DNA from: Glandiceps talaboti
Lineage: Eukaryota > Hemichordata > Enteropneusta > Spengelidae
Assembly (NCBI RefSeq): GCF_964340395.1
Contig: NC_135551.1
Location: 28,923,380-28,987,379 of the forward strand
DNA: 64,000 nt
Direction: 5' to 3'
Both the position numbers and the translations under genes were made by a program. Shown here one piece after another: positions 34,057 through 47,264 of this stretch (its first letter is position 1; each line of letters starts with the position of its first letter). The notes under the pieces were generated by a model, which was given only the letters and a program-made list of their open reading frames with translations, was not told the DNA's origin and searched no databases.

Positions 34057-34306
34057 TTACAAAAGATAAAAACAAATCACCTGGTTTATCGTTGTACCAT
34101 TCACATGACAAGTTATTAGCAGGTACTGCTAACCGACACAGTCGCCACAAGTTGAATCTAAACTTCTCCCCTATAAAGGTGTTACTCAGGTCAAACTCTA
34201 CCCACACACCGGCAAAGACGGCACAATATACAAAAATCACTGTGCACATAGACATTGAAATCCGAACAATGTGAGAGACAAGTACCCCGTAACACAGTCT
34301 CGACAT
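30940..34306 (-). CDS. Claudin/PMP22-like four-TM protein, first and last exons only
   Basis: Exon 1 (34306-34081) encodes a hydrophobic first segment (MCTVIFVYCAVFAGVWV), then a loop with W, NLWRLC and LSCEWY. This matches the claudin-family W...LW..C...C signature. It ends in phase 1 at a GT donor. The last exon (31175-30940) starts in phase 1 after a clean acceptor. It encodes the end of a membrane helix, a short loop, a last helix (GITASCLCFISMLPYVV) and an acidic tail (EEKPMLNDDDNDDEN). Joining the two directly keeps frame but omits TM2 and part of TM3, so at least one phase 1-1 exon is expected between them. I could not find it; the intron holds a 500-bp (CATA)n tract and a MITE. It could be a broken gene. 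Confidence 0.55.
31446..31675. repeat. Diverged tandem duplication, unit about 123 bp
   Basis: The block starting ATAAATTACGTCATCAGAT near 31446 recurs near 31569 with many substitutions (AAATTACATCATCAGATCAT). It lies in the claudin-like gene's intron. Confidence 0.7.
32115..32632. repeat. (CATA)n microsatellite, about 520 bp
   Basis: CATA units with CACA and CATG interruptions, between the two claudin-like exons. Six open frames across it are artefacts. Confidence 0.97.
33051..33152. repeat. Two-copy tandem repeat, 51-bp unit
   Basis: AAGAAGTACCCC begins both copies (33051 and 33102), and the units differ at a handful of positions. No further copies. Confidence 0.75.
33365..33702. mobile_element. 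MITE-like element with terminal inverted repeats (338 bp)
   Basis: The left end AATTGTGTAGTTCCGGTTAC and the reverse complement of the right end (AATTGTTTAGTTCCGGTTAC) differ at one base. The interior is T-rich with no coding capacity. The target duplication is not clear. A related right-end sequence occurs at about 62517-62553. Confidence 0.7.
33992..34053. repeat. (AC)n microsatellite
   Basis: Perfect AC tract starting about 28 bases inside the intron after claudin-like exon 1. Confidence 0.95.
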
Positions 34307-34717
34307 TTCTCAGGTCAGTATGTTCTTGGGAGGGAATCGTCTGTGTCAGTGTTTATATTACTCTCAGACAGGTACTTTATACTTTGCATATCAGGAAGTA
34401 AACATTACATGAAGTGGCCATTGTACTACGAAGGAGAGAGCAAGAGACTTCCCCAAGCACTTCCCCATACTAATTTTAAGGTGAAACGTAACAGGCGGAA
34501 CTCAACGACATGATAACTTTTCCCCTAATATTTTGACGGGTCTATTCTGTATGAATATTCATTATTTGCTTTGTGTGATAACATTTACTAAAACAAAGTC
34601 TAAATTGCAAAAACTTGTAATCTGGATACTTTGCAAGACAAATCGCGGGATGAAAATAATAATTGTACATGTCTATTACTGGATTCCCTTTTCACTCAAT
34701 ATTAGCAGCTAGATATT

Positions 34718-34784
<67 letters not shown>

Positions 34785-36833
34785 TGCATGTATCATGTAT
34801 GTATGTATGTATGTATGTATGTATGTATGTATGTATGTATGTATGTATGTATGTATGTATGTATGTATGTATGTATGTATGTATGCATATTCGAGTATAT
34901 ATAATTTGTACTTTGATCGAAGCTAGTCTACATTCGATAGTTTATTTAGTCTACATGACTATTCACATAATATGTTGAAGATATTCATCCTTTACACTAT
35001 TCATTGCAACTGAATTTAGCCAATACAATAATGTTTTTAGTGTACATGTTGACGTCAAATCATAACGCATTGGCAGGTTTGCGTGTCACGCCATTTAACT
35101 CTACTCAGCTCCCCCCCCCCAACCGCCACCAAAAAAAAATAAAAATTAAAAGGTGTTTGTAAGACGTCTATCCTTACAATACGTTGTCAATCTGTGAAAT
35201 TAAATACTGGGTGTTTAGTTCGATACATCAAAGGGTTGCAGTTAGATCAGACTTCTATTCGTACAAGAAATCATGATGGCAGTTACCACATTTTGATAGA
35301 CTTTGGGCCTAGATCAGAAACTATGTTAAAGTACAATGTTCATGTCAGCTGTGGTAGTGTACTGACCTGGTTTATCGGTTGATCGTTCCCTGGTACAATA
35401 ACATGATAAATTTTGTTGACTAGCTGTAGACTGACAGATTAGCCGTTGTGTGGGCGCGGGCCAAACCACCTTTTCATAATAAGCCCAGACCGATGACGTC
35501 ATTACAGTCTATATGATTGTACAGGCGCATAATAAAAACAACCACATTATTAATTGCAGTGTTTGTGGCTATGTGGCGGACATATTATAAACAGACAACA
35601 CGAGCTGATACTAAAAAACTACACCATCGTCTGACCTAGTAATATCATTACAATAGATGTGCAGTTCTATAAAGTCCCATACAACGTGAACTCTGGCACT
35701 GGCTGTCCGTGTTTTATACTGTGAGCGTCCATTACATCTAACAAAATGTCCTGTGATTTTATTTGGTGTGATTTTATGACAACGTACTAACTAGACGCGT
35801 AGATTTTTTACATCATTCATAATAAGGTAGTTTCAAATGATGTTATGAGAGACATTTTACGAGTCAAGAAATTTTGCTATTATAGTTTGACAAGATTACG
35901 TTCTTGTAATACGCTAATAAAATTAATTTCATTTAGGAATCACATCCTCGTATCATAGAATCAAAATTCATAATTTTATGATAATGATGTAACTGAACGA
36001 CCAATTTAGGGTTGAACTGTATTAGGAGTTATTTCCAATATCATAATTTACCCCAGTTCAAAACAACACATCACACATTAAACCCAATACAATTTCAGAA
36101 TCCATGACTATGACAAGGTGGGGATCTGTATTTTATTATATTTCATAACAACGTAGAACCTTTACTAATTATTTAGTAATCAGTCGTATTCTGTCTTTTT
36201 TTTGTATAAATACGTTGTACTATTAGTTCCTTTTCGGTCAATAACAATGAAAAGATTGGAAAAAACGGTAAAAATTCTTGATAACTGCTTTTTTGAAATT
36301 ATACCATGATTTCAAAGTCCTTCCTTGTTCGAATGAAAATTATTCAATTCTAATCTTTAATAACATTACAACTTTAAATGTGCTTCTGCAAAGTAATAGT
36401 CTTTTTAAAGTTGTCCTACAAACTTTGCCCATTGACATACACAGGAACAAAGTGTAGAGACAAGGTAAATACAAATACATCATATCTATAGAGGTACTTC
36501 GAATTTCCATACATGTATGGAAATCATACCCTTGTGATTTAACCCTCTACAAATGTAGTACTTAGTAAATAATTTGATCAATAAAAATATTTTTGTGCTT
36601 TTTCCTTGTACACACCAACATTTGGTTGTTTGTTAACAGAATTTCGCCAGTCACTCACTTAATACTTAGGCTGTAACCAACTGGCATATTTACAAGACTT
36701 CTTAAATCAAAAATAAGTAAATCCAGTGTTTTTAACTGTCTATATTTGTGTTTAAATTGTGTTATTACATTATTATTTGCAAATTACAAGTATTTGGTAA
36801 AGTGAATGTTTGAATGAAAATCGGTGACACAGT
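34307..36833. other. Spacer between claudin-like exon 1 and the P450 3' end
   Basis: No exon recognised. It includes (AT)n at 34722-34780, (GTAT)n at 34796-34885 and a C/A homopolymer patch near 35110-35140. It should contain the claudin-like promoter and the P450 3' UTR. Confidence 0.5.
34722..34885. repeat. Adjacent (AT)n and (GTAT)n microsatellites
   Basis: AT units to 34780, a 15-base linker, then about 22 GTAT units. Confidence 0.95.
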
Positions 36834-37524
36834 TTATAATTCGTCTCTGGTAATAAACTTTAAATTAAGTGGTCGATCTGGATGCACAATAATTCTCAAT
36901 ACAGGTTCAACATCAGTTGTAGTTTCAAGTGAAAAACGTTGAATTATCTGTAAATGAAATGAATAAATCTGTTATACTCTATCAATACCCCTTTATGCTA
37001 ATATGAGATGATGTAAGTCACACAGGTGATTTGTTGATAACATTCATAGGACATTGAAGAAGATATTGATGCTACTATTGATGTCATCTGAAGTGTATCA
37101 ATACATCACATCGTGCTGTCTTGCCTTAGAAATAAATTGACATTCGTGATTTATTTTTTGCAACATACACTCGTGAATACAATCAACTCTTTACAAAGAG
37201 TGACCATTTTGTGCCACTGAACATCATACATTTCAAGCAAAAAGTACACCATTGGAGAATGGTTATACATGTGTAATATAGCTCATATTACTATACACTG
37301 TAGTGTGTTACAGAGTTGATGATTAAAATACAAACAACAATTCCAATGCAGACTTGATGAAGAAATGCAGAAATTAAGCTTTTCGTTAGGACAAAATCCT
37401 TGTAATCTGCATCAGTCACATAGTTATGGGTTAACAGGGACCTACCAATCCGATAAACCCTAAAGCAATAACATATAACAAGTCTCCATGCAGGACATAA
37501 TCCCTTCCCCAGTTACAACAGATT

Positions 37525-37562
<38 letters not shown>

Positions 37563-38057
37563 TATATATAAAACATGTCAGCTTTTTGTTTATTGAAAGA
37601 ATGAATCAATTTTTGAATTAACCTTGCAGTAAAAGAATTTTGATCATTGAAAGGTACATGAACACATAGAGGTTCACACAACCTGTAGCCCTCGGCAAAC
37701 TTCATGGCACATGTTTCACTTCCTGATAAATTCACTGCAATAAGCACAGCTGATAACTCCACTATATAGTATCCCTGTGAAAACACCTCAGTGAATTCAA
37801 GGTATAATCTTGATATGCCGAGTTGGAATAGCCAAATAATAATCTTGTTAGTTGTATCAATTGCTTCAGTAAAACTATTTATTTGCTATAACCACTTACC
37901 CTTGCTAAAACCAAATGTAACTCCAATTCTGCAATTCTTCTTCCTGTGTAAACATATCGTTGTCAAATAAACCTCCAAGTAGTACCATCTATATGTGTTT
38001 GTGTGTGTACACACACAGACACATATGCATGCATGCATGCATGCATGCATACATACA

Positions 38058-38089
<32 letters not shown>

Positions 38090-38240
38090 CATACATATAT
38101 ACATACATACATACATGCATGCATGCATGCATACATACATACATACATACATACATACATACATACATACATACATACATACATTATGTACACACACCTT
38201 TATCGATGGTGCAAGTACATAGGCAGGAATGCAAACAGGC

Positions 38241-38293
<53 letters not shown>

Positions 38294-41200
38294 CAGGAAC
38301 ACTGATAAAGGACAGTTTAAGTAAATTGCCAAATGCTAAATTTTCTTCACCCAACATTGAAGTAAAACTCACCGATACACATCCTAGTCCCAAAGCCAAA
38401 GGGTAATGATAGAAAAACATGAAAGTTTTCTTCCGGATTATGTTGTCTCTTCCTTCTCTGTAACCACCTTTCTGGTTTAAACTCATGTGGGTCCTTGAAA
38501 TATTCTGGATCTCTTGCTATTAACCATGTCTGTAGTGTGAGCGTTGTCTACAATAGAAAATCAAAATGTGCTTGTCAAAAGTAACATGGATGTGGGCCTT
38601 ACATATCATAATACTTTATGGGACATATTCTAAATGTCTACTCATTGCATACATTGATGCATATTAGGTTTATGCTGGGGTGTCTAATCCTATTTTTTTT
38701 TATTCCTAACCTAGGTCTACCCTTAACTCCCTAACTTGTATATAATAGCATATCTGTTGTACAGTCCCCACCAGTTCTTCAAATGAACAAGCTTCTCAAC
38801 TAAGTCAAACTGCCAAGTATAACTACCATATTGGACATTGAAAGAAAGGAAAACAGAGAAGTACATTATTAATACAAAGCATTGAAAATCCATAAAATTC
38901 CATTTTAAAAAAATCCATAAAGCGTTTCTTGTTCCATTCACCTTTGCTGGGATGTGGTATCCTTTTAAAATAATATCCTTATCCAAAACTCGTGTAGAGT
39001 TGAAACTTGAAGGATACAACCTGAGAAAAAGATGTAAGACACCAAATGTTCAATAAAATATCAATGTTCAATAAATGTAAAATACCAAATATGCATAAAG
39101 TGTAGATATTAATCTTCAGTAGTCAAGTAGTTTAAAACTGTTAACTTGGGTTTGATTTACAGAACGATTTCATAAGCTATATTTACTAGGTGATAAGCAA
39201 AATTAATATGAATCTGCAAAAAGGGGACATTCAGTGTAGTGACATAAAATACTTGCTTTTGATGCAAACACAAACTTGAAATTGTTACTTGAAATTTTCG
39301 ACTGCATACTTCAGTCTTTGTCAACAGAAATTTTCGACTGCATACTTCAGTCTTTGTCAACAGATTTCAGGTAACAATTTGTATTTGGATCAACAGCTTA
39401 ATGCAACCCATTACCAACACAGATAAATTTTCATTTGAACATAAACTATTTGTAGGCTTGCTCACCGTGGATATATTTCTAAAGAGGTTTACATTAGTCA
39501 AATATGCTGTTTTAGCTTAATCAAAGACATACCTTAATGTTTCCTTGACAACTGCTCTCAAATATCTCATCTCATTTATATGTTTAGCCGATGGCAATTC
39601 ACCTTGCGGAACAACCCTGCTTACTTCTTCGTATAATGATTGCTGTATGTGCTGATGTTTAGCTAGGTTGTATAAATTCCACTGGACTGCAGTAGATGTC
39701 TGTCACAAATATGAAGATTTTAACAATATAAATTATATCACGTTCAAACCAAATTGCCCTTAGTTACACAGAAAATACTGGGTTTATACGCCTGGTCTAT
39801 CTACCATAATTGTTTCCTTCATGAAGAAAAGGGAATTGTTAATACTCGTCTTTGACTCGTGTTGACAAGGCTCCTTATGTCACATGTTTTCCTCAGCTGA
39901 ACGAAGAAATAAATTGCGGAATAGTATCTAATTATAAGATATACATACGATATGTACAATTATTGATATACATACGATATGTATAATTATTGGACTAAAA
40001 TAATACATTGTTATATCTTTGTGTTAGCAAACTTCACTTGGTACATGATAAATGATAAGACAACATTGCGTTATCTAAACCATGTTCAATTTCGAAAGTT
40101 TGGCAATCAATTAACTTATTGAATCCCTTACTTTCTGTAAATGTGTTTTTAAGTATAATATGTTAGGTAATTGATTATTAAATTCAATAATGCATTGATC
40201 CACGTTTATGAAGCAATGGAAATCAGAACATTTATCAAGACAAGGATTTAAGGCAAGATCCTTAACCAGCATGTACTCTAACCACTGTCTATTGTTATGA
40301 TTCAAAACAACTGTTTGAAGATTAGTTACATACTGTATGTGTCGCTGCCGTCATTAGCTCAGTGATACTGCTCACGATTTCTCCTGGTGACATTGTTCCT
40401 CGGGAAACCATGTATTCTATCATATTAGACGCCTCATGTTCATTCCTTCCTTCTTCTGCCATCGTTTCTTTAATCCTGTCCATGCATTCATCTGCCCACC
40501 GATTAACTGAATATGGAACAAGGTTGTCATTAGTTGGACCGTATATATGTATGTACGATTGCATAGTAACCAAACCTTCTGAATAAACATCGCAGCCATA
40601 ATTGATATGAGAACACAAAGAATATCACATGCCTATCATGATGTCAAACTGATATTCTTCCTTTTTGGTGTGGGCGAAGTATGGTTTCATCAAGGAGTGG
40701 GGAACGTTCACAGCGTTGTAAACATATTTATACAGCGTTGTCAAGACATTGACAGCCAAATCTGGTACAGTTCTTTATCGTTGTTTCCTAAAGTTGACTC
40801 ATACAGGAAATTCAAGTCAATTTTTCAGCAGGAGTTGTCATCTCAAAATTGTGGACAAGGGTTGCTACTTGGAGGCTCTATGTCTACGAAGAATTTTGAT
40901 GCATTCATTGTGCATCAAAACCGATCATTAATTACACAGTAGGAATTTGCGCTGTTTGTGAAACCAATATGTAGAAGTTGAATTTCACTTCTGTCTTGTC
41001 TGCCCTTTACTTTGAACTCAGAGAGAAATACATTCCAAGATATTATAAAACCTTTCATACACATTTGTTAAATTTATTAATCTCATATAAACTTCTAGTA
41101 TGTTACTTTTGTGTCATGTAACTGTTTACTTTGAATTGAATGGTCAACAATACAATGTAAATTGACAGATTTATTTGACAGGGTTTGGACAACACATATT

Positions 41201-44034
41201 GCGCCCTCACGATTTCATTTTGTCTGTTTTGTTTTGTTTTGTTTTGTTTTGTTTTGTTTTGTTTAAAAAATGAGGCTGGTGGCCATTTGTTTCTGAATAA
41301 ACCATCCCTGAGCTGTTATCTTTGTTTCATTAGGTTTAGGATGGATTGTTCCACAACAGTAACCTAAACTAAAGTGCAAGTAATGAATAACAATCTTTAA
41401 CACATACCTGTACTAAAGAGTGTGTCCCATGATTGTCGCTGTGTTTTCCATGTTCTCGTATTCCATTTTGCCTGCAATTCTGTAAAATAACATGCCCAAG
41501 TTGTTGAATCAAACATATCATTGACAGCTTGGATAAAAGTTTGTGCTTCGGGTTGTGGTTCGTCAGAGGCTAACATTTTAAGCTTCTTATCCAGGATAAC
41601 AGCACATACCGCTGAAAAGAGAAGCAGAGATAATCACACGTGATAATCATACATCAATAACAACAACAAATCACACATTACTGCAAGGAATCTTGCATAT
41701 ACTACTATAGTTCAATAAGTCTTTCTCATTTTTACCTTCCTTAAGGGAAGCAGGGTATATTTTATGACGAAGACTTATTTGTCAACTCATAGGTAAACGC
41801 ATAGTTACAAATAAATTTAAACTTATATAGTGCTCCCAAATACTTGGATATATTAGCTTTCAACATAAGCCCTCAGGTCTTGTTCAGGGATGTGGAGTCA
41901 GGTTGTTTACACATGCGATTTTTACATTTCCATCCTAGATAGGGAACCGGACATGCTTGTTAGGGAATTAAAATGGTATCTAAACAGAGATGGGGGATTG
42001 GTACAATTTGCCACTTGTCTGTGACAACATTTTAAAATCACACACGGAAAAGCAATGAATCGGTCACTAGACAGTATTACATGAGTTTGTAAATAAGACT
42101 CCGTTTTACACACAAAAAAACCTAACTGACAAATAATAGTTACAAGCTTACTCACATTCAAGTGTCCAAGTAAAGGTAAGCTTTTCAATATCTGGTACAA
42201 CGTTATTCACCTGTCTGACTCTCAGTATTTTATGTATATAATCGGTGATGACGTCATTCACAGTACCGTCATATGACGCAATCTCACGTGGTCTTAAGAT
42301 GCGTTTATTTAAAACAGTTCGTTGGCGATGCCAATCCTTCCCTGTACTGTAAATAAATGTTCACAACAATCTATTAATTTATTTATTTGAATCTTGGCTT
42401 TGGTCAGACTTCTTATATGTGTTTATACGTGGCCTCTCTTCTCTCTATTTCTCTAGTATAAGGTGTTTCTTGGTGTCTGATACGAGTGCGACAAAACAGC
42501 ATCATACTTGTTCTTTTGTCAAAATCGTTCGTCTTCACGCTTTTACATAACTATGGCAAAGCATAGAATTTGCTCGACCTTTGAAGTTTGATTTTGAAGA
42601 TCAAAGGTCATTGCATTAAAAGTCTGAACTGTGTTGACAAACTTACTATATAATACATAGGCCAAGAGTGTCAACGTATTTCTACCCCTGTATCAGCATT
42701 GGCCATATTCTGTATACTTAACCTTATCTCTTAACCTTGAGATATATTGGTGACTTTCATTCATGTTCGATATGAACATAAAACACACTCAGAATAAACG
42801 GTAAATCGCTCACATTGTCACGTGACACTTGAAGTTGTGAAACTCTGTCATGATTGTGTCGTTTTGCTTTAGTTAAAGCATGGTGGGTTATAATTCCATG
42901 CTTAAAGTGATGGTCAATAATTTTGACATATTAAAAATCCTGTTCATAGAACACTAGTGACTAAATTTAGAATTTCAGATTATAACATTCAAATGGAATT
43001 AGGAAGGCGTTGTACTCCTAAGATTCCTGCGGATGAAAGATTCTGTAAATTTTGTCAAAATATGGTAGAAGATGAATTTCATCATTTAATTATTTGTTCT
43101 CATTACATAAATGAGAGAAAGAAATTTTTTTCTTCTTTTTCATTAAGTAATTACAATTTTCATTCCTTAGATAACAAAAGTAAATTTTTACATATTTTGT
43201 CTGCAGATGGTAAACTTTCTCTTGGAAACTTTCTTGTTAATGTAAAAAATATAGCAGTTGGCTAAATGATTGTATTTTATTTACTTATTTTTGTATGCTT
43301 TACCATGCTCGCTAAAGCATGATGTTACGCAATAAAGAAAGATTGTATTATTAATGTCCCAGATGATACGAATTTCTACGACTAAACCCCTTTTTGTCAC
43401 ACTGTATTTCCTATTAATCTTATATGTATCAGAATCATTTGAGTTGATTTATCGTCGATTTATCGTCTCCAGAAATCATTGCAGGAACTCGATAACAAAT
43501 CTGGACTAGGCCGATTTACACAAATCTTCGAATTCGGAAGTTGTATGATTACTATTTGAATAATTGGTTATTGAAATTAAGAGCTTACCTGAGTAGTACA
43601 CCCTTTGTTTTACCACTTAGTTTCCGATATAAAACCCATGGTGGTGGGGGCAGTCTATTTGGAAATTCCCCCTCATTTCTGAAAACTGTTTGGACGTCTT
43701 TCGGGTCGCAGATTGAAACCCTGGAGAGAGTTCCGAACTTTTGTTTCCATAGTGAACCATATTTCTGTCGGGCCTCTGAAAGCGTGATCCAGGGCTTTGT
43801 ATCAAGCTTTCTGATGCCAAGAGCAACTCCTAACGCCTTCAACGGCAGTGACATGGTTTCCAGAATGCTATGTTTCTGCATGGGAAGTTCATCGAACGAT
43901 TTGATCGCTTCATTCGTTTGAGGTATATCTACATGATGTCCTATGGTTGACGTGGAACGAATCGCAGGGTTCAACATTCGACGACACATAGTCTGATTAT
44001 GGAAGCCGTGGATAAATCGCAACATGGCACACAT
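36834..44034 (-). CDS. Mitochondrial-clan cytochrome P450 (complete)
   Basis: Nine exons: 44034-43589, 42346-42156, 41611-41408, 40506-40334, 39699-39533, 39020-38942, 38547-38373, 37943-37900 and 36947-36834. They total 1593 bp (530 aa), with all phases consistent. The start at 44034 gives a Met-rich, Arg/His-rich, acid-poor leader (MCAMLRFIHGFHNQTMCRR), expected for mitochondrial import. Landmarks are GKDWHRQR (C helix), the I-helix AATHTT at 334-339, KETLR with ExxR at 391-394, PERW at 445-448 and the heme loop PFGFGTRMCIG with Cys477. The C-terminus is LNLKFITRDEL. Family members are heme monooxygenases in the inner mitochondrial membrane fed by adrenodoxin, often acting on sterols or vitamin D-like substrates. 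The substrate here is unknown. In the I helix, His replaces the usual Asp/Glu. Introns carry AC, CATA and CAGA tracts and a Penelope-like hairpin pair. Confidence 0.95.
37529..37557. repeat. (AC)n microsatellite
   Basis: In the last P450 intron. Confidence 0.9.
38026..38292. repeat. (CATG)n/(CATA)n and (CAGA)n microsatellites
   Basis: CATG/CATA units at 38026-38184 and CAGA units at 38239-38292, in the P450 intron just after the heme-loop exon. Confidence 0.95.
39291..39363 (-). repeat. Two tandem 36-bp units carrying the TGANNAA-hairpin-GAAA motif
   Basis: The minus strand of each unit reads TTGACAAA, then a 5-bp stem (GACTG / CAGTC, loop AAGTATG), then GAAAATTTC. The architecture matches the hairpins at 677-710 and 56545-56572. 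The two units are nearly identical, suggesting recent tandem duplication or slippage. They lie in the P450 intron between exons 5 and 6. Confidence 0.6.
41226..41264. repeat. (GTTTT)n microsatellite
   Basis: About eight pentanucleotide units in a P450 intron. Confidence 0.9.
42930..43345 (+). pseudogene. LINE 3' end relic in P450 intron 1
   Basis: The frame 42957-43265 reads KFRISDYNIQMELGRR, then ERFCKFCQNMVEDEFHH, then LIICSHYINERKKFF. This is the Cys/His tail typical of many LINE ORF2 proteins. The stop is followed by a short 3' UTR ending CAATAAAGAAAGATTG. No upstream RT core is present. It is antisense to the P450. Confidence 0.7.
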
Positions 44035-44410
44035 GCTTGAATGATATAACCGTAATTCGTTGTAAGTGGTGTCCTTGTTATTAGAAAGGGCCACATGAAC
44101 TGCTCTTTCAATCACTGCATCCAAATCCAGTAGCAAAAACGGTTTATCGCCATTTGTCGAAGTAAACGCCGAGCGTATACCGATGGTGCCTATCAAAATG
44201 TGGGTCACTCTTCGACCTTATTTAAACTTTAACCTCCCTCCATAGACTGATAGAGGGCGTCAACAATCCAATTTGGCCCGATTGTTTTGGTTGGAAATAC
44301 AGTCTGGAAAAAATGTAAAAACTATCCAAATGTACAATAGAATGTACGATAGTTGTTGCAGTGAACCACTTGATTAGCCAGCCGGACTTTCTTAATAGTT
44401 TGCCCGGCAT

Positions 44411-45150
44411 GTGTATTGTTCACAGTTGCAGCATTGTATATACAAAGAAACCCCTTATTTGGTATTGTTTACAGTTGCAGTATTGTATATACAAAGAAAC
44501 CCCTTATTTGGTATTGTTCACAGTTGCAGCATTGTATATACAAAGAAACTCCTTATTTGGTATTGTTCACAGTTGCAGCATTGTAATTACAAAGAAACCC
44601 CTTATTTGGTATTGTTCACAGTTGCAGCATTGTATATACAAAGAAACCTCTTATTTGGTATTGTTCACAGTTGCAGCATTGTATATACAAAGAAACCCCT
44701 TATTTGGTATTGTTCACAGTTGCAGCATTGTAATTACAAAGAAACCCCTTATTTGGTATTGTTCACAGTTGCAGCATTGTATATACAAAGAAACCCCTTA
44801 TTTGGTATTGTTCACAGTTGCAGCATTGTATATACAAAGAAACCCCTTATTTGGTATTGTTTACAGTTGCAGCATCGTATATTCAAAGAAACTCCTTATT
44901 TGGTATTGTTTACAGTTGCAGCATTGTATATACAAAGAAACCCCTTATTTGGTATTGTTTACAGTTGCAGCATCGTATATTCAAAGAAACTCCTTATTTG
45001 GTATTGTTTACAGTTGCAGTATTGTATATACAAAGAAACTCCTTATTTGGTATTGTTCACAGTTGCAGCATCGTATATACAAAGAAACTCCTTATTTGGT
45101 ATTGTTTACAGTTGCAGCATTATATATACAAAGAAACTCCTTATTTGGGA
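44411..45150. repeat. 49-bp minisatellite upstream of the P450
   Basis: About 15 units of 49 bp. Each contains TATTGTTYACAGTTGCAG, a TATATACAAAG-like middle and CTTATTTG. Because 49 is not a multiple of three, the frame rotates through the array, and the long frames seen are artefacts. The array starts about 380 bases upstream of the P450 start codon. The units with TGTTTAC carry a perfect forkhead-type core. Confidence 0.92.
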
Positions 45151-45164
45151 AATTGATTAATTAA

Positions 45165-47260
45165 CAAACCCTACCACAGATGAAGATATATCCATAAATG
45201 TAATATTAATTGGAGTTTGTGTTATGTGTGTTAGTAGAGATTAGAGAGAAACATTCAATTTTCTCTTTGCAACCATCACACTTTCATCACAAGTTAGTAG
45301 CAGAGAGTCACTTTGCTACAATGAACACCATGACGCACCCCATTGGGCGTTGCGTTGCCGATGGTAGCCAATCAGGTTAACAGTTTTAGGCCGATCTAAG
45401 AATTTCAACGAAATTCCTTTATTTCACACGGAAATACATATCACGGTCATAATGCATAGATTATTCAAGATGACGTCATGCGCAATTGTCAAAATTAATA
45501 GAATATGAAAAGGCAGCACGGCCAATAAATTTCTGAATTTATTTGGACGACTAAAGATTATTATTAACCCAGAGATGAAAACTAGTTTGCTAAGATAAGC
45601 AGAAATATGCATTTGAAGAACAAAAACATATGTTGAACTTTTACATATGCACTTTATACTTTCAATATTCACAGTTTAGAAATGTCCACGTCCCTCTTTT
45701 TTTTCCTACATTTTCTGCAAGTGTAATATACAGGAAATGGATGTGGTCCATTACAATATATATGTATAATATTATTTAGTGCTCGGTCAACATCATACAC
45801 CTAATACTCACAGAACTATGACTCAGTCCAACACAGGTCTCGGAATTACACTGGGAGGGGGGGGGGACTCATTGTATAATAAGTGACCCATGGTTCCCCT
45901 GGATTCAGGTGTATGATATGTTTACCTTATACTTTGATCTTATGTTGCATGCCGGTAGCGTAGCCACTTATGGTGATAACTGTATTATAAAGTATTCGAG
46001 ACAAGTGAATAATTTTGGTATTAGTATTTCAAGGTAAGGTTCTTAATCTTGTTGCACTCCCTGAAGACTTTTTATTCGATTAGAGATGCCTATTGCAAGT
46101 TGTTCGTATACCATTATATAGAGGGCGCTAAACCCGATGCCACTGGAAGAAAATTCCAGATGTGATAAATTCTTTTTAATAAATACAAATAATATTTATG
46201 TATGATATGTATGCAATGCTATGGAAATGTGTCAATGGGTTTTAAATATTCACTACAGCTTAGTATGTTGTTGGATATAAAAAGTCTTGTATGGTACAGG
46301 TTAATAAACTTTTGCTATGGTCGTTGTTTATATATAGTGTGGGAATAATAAATCCCTCAATACATACAGCTGGTGTGATTTCATTTTTTTTCTCGACCCT
46401 TTTTATTGGATGGAGAGATTGTGAGATATTGATTTTTTTGGAACCACTGTTGGAGTATTTTAAAAATGGAAACACGTAAAGGTATATTTAAAACTGATAA
46501 AAAGAGTGCTAACAATGCCCCTCAATGACGTCACAAAATTGTTGGGAACTGACTGAAAAAAGGTCATTTTAAGGTTTTTGCAGACGCTTTTTTAAAGTTT
46601 TAAGAGCAGAATACGTTTCACAAACATGTCGTCTACCAAAATAGCAAGTGAATGTGAGCATTTTGAATCACCTTTAAGGTCAGACATTTGTAATCTGCTG
46701 TACTGACACTTTTAGCTTTTTAACAAGTATCTTGGGCTCATAACAATTTGAATTTCATATTTAAACCAGAGTAGATTTTGAAAACATTTTCCCTCTCCGT
46801 TTTGTTTTCTAATCACATGAAATATTCAAATCATCGGTGTGAACAAATGACTAAAACAACAATACTTTCAGTACTTTAAATTTTAACAACGAAACGAGGA
46901 GAAAAAAGATGATTGGGTCTAAAAGAGGGTGGTTAAGGGGTTTTGCTAACATTTCAAAATATACAAATTGTAATATTTACATTATTTGTATGCTTCTTAT
47001 CGGATTTGTGATGCAACAGTCTAGGATAGGGACATGCGATTTACTGTATTTTACCAACATAGAGGGGGCTCAGTGTTTAAAGTTGTTTGGTGCGCGTGAG
47101 TAGTATCTCAGAGCTGCATTCCTTTATGGTTGGAACCAGAGCTTGGGACCACGAAAAGTATTTTCAACTTATCCTGCAATGTGCAACCTCTCTGAAATGG
47201 AATTATAAATTTGACATATCTGCCTTAAGTTAGAAGATGCCTTCTGTTCACTAGGGTTCG
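45165..47260. other. Spacer without recognised gene
   Basis: No exon, RNA gene or element recognised in about 2.1 kb. A G run lies at about 45858-45867. Confidence 0.5.
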
Positions 47261-47264
47261 GGCA

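Noticed and set aside
37523-37786. 87-codon frame with a good acceptor in the last P450 intron, considered as a P450 exon
   Set aside because: Its text does not match a P450 C-terminus, while 36947-36834 gives a classic ending (IIQRFSLE ... LNLKFITRDEL) in the right phase.
38184-38486. Frame giving HYPLALGLGC at the heme region, which looked like a broken heme motif
   Set aside because: It is the wrong frame; the spliced frame reads PFGFGTRMCIG with no frameshift.
44361-45164. 267-, 249- and 112-codon frames
   Set aside because: They are rotating translations of the 49-bp minisatellite.
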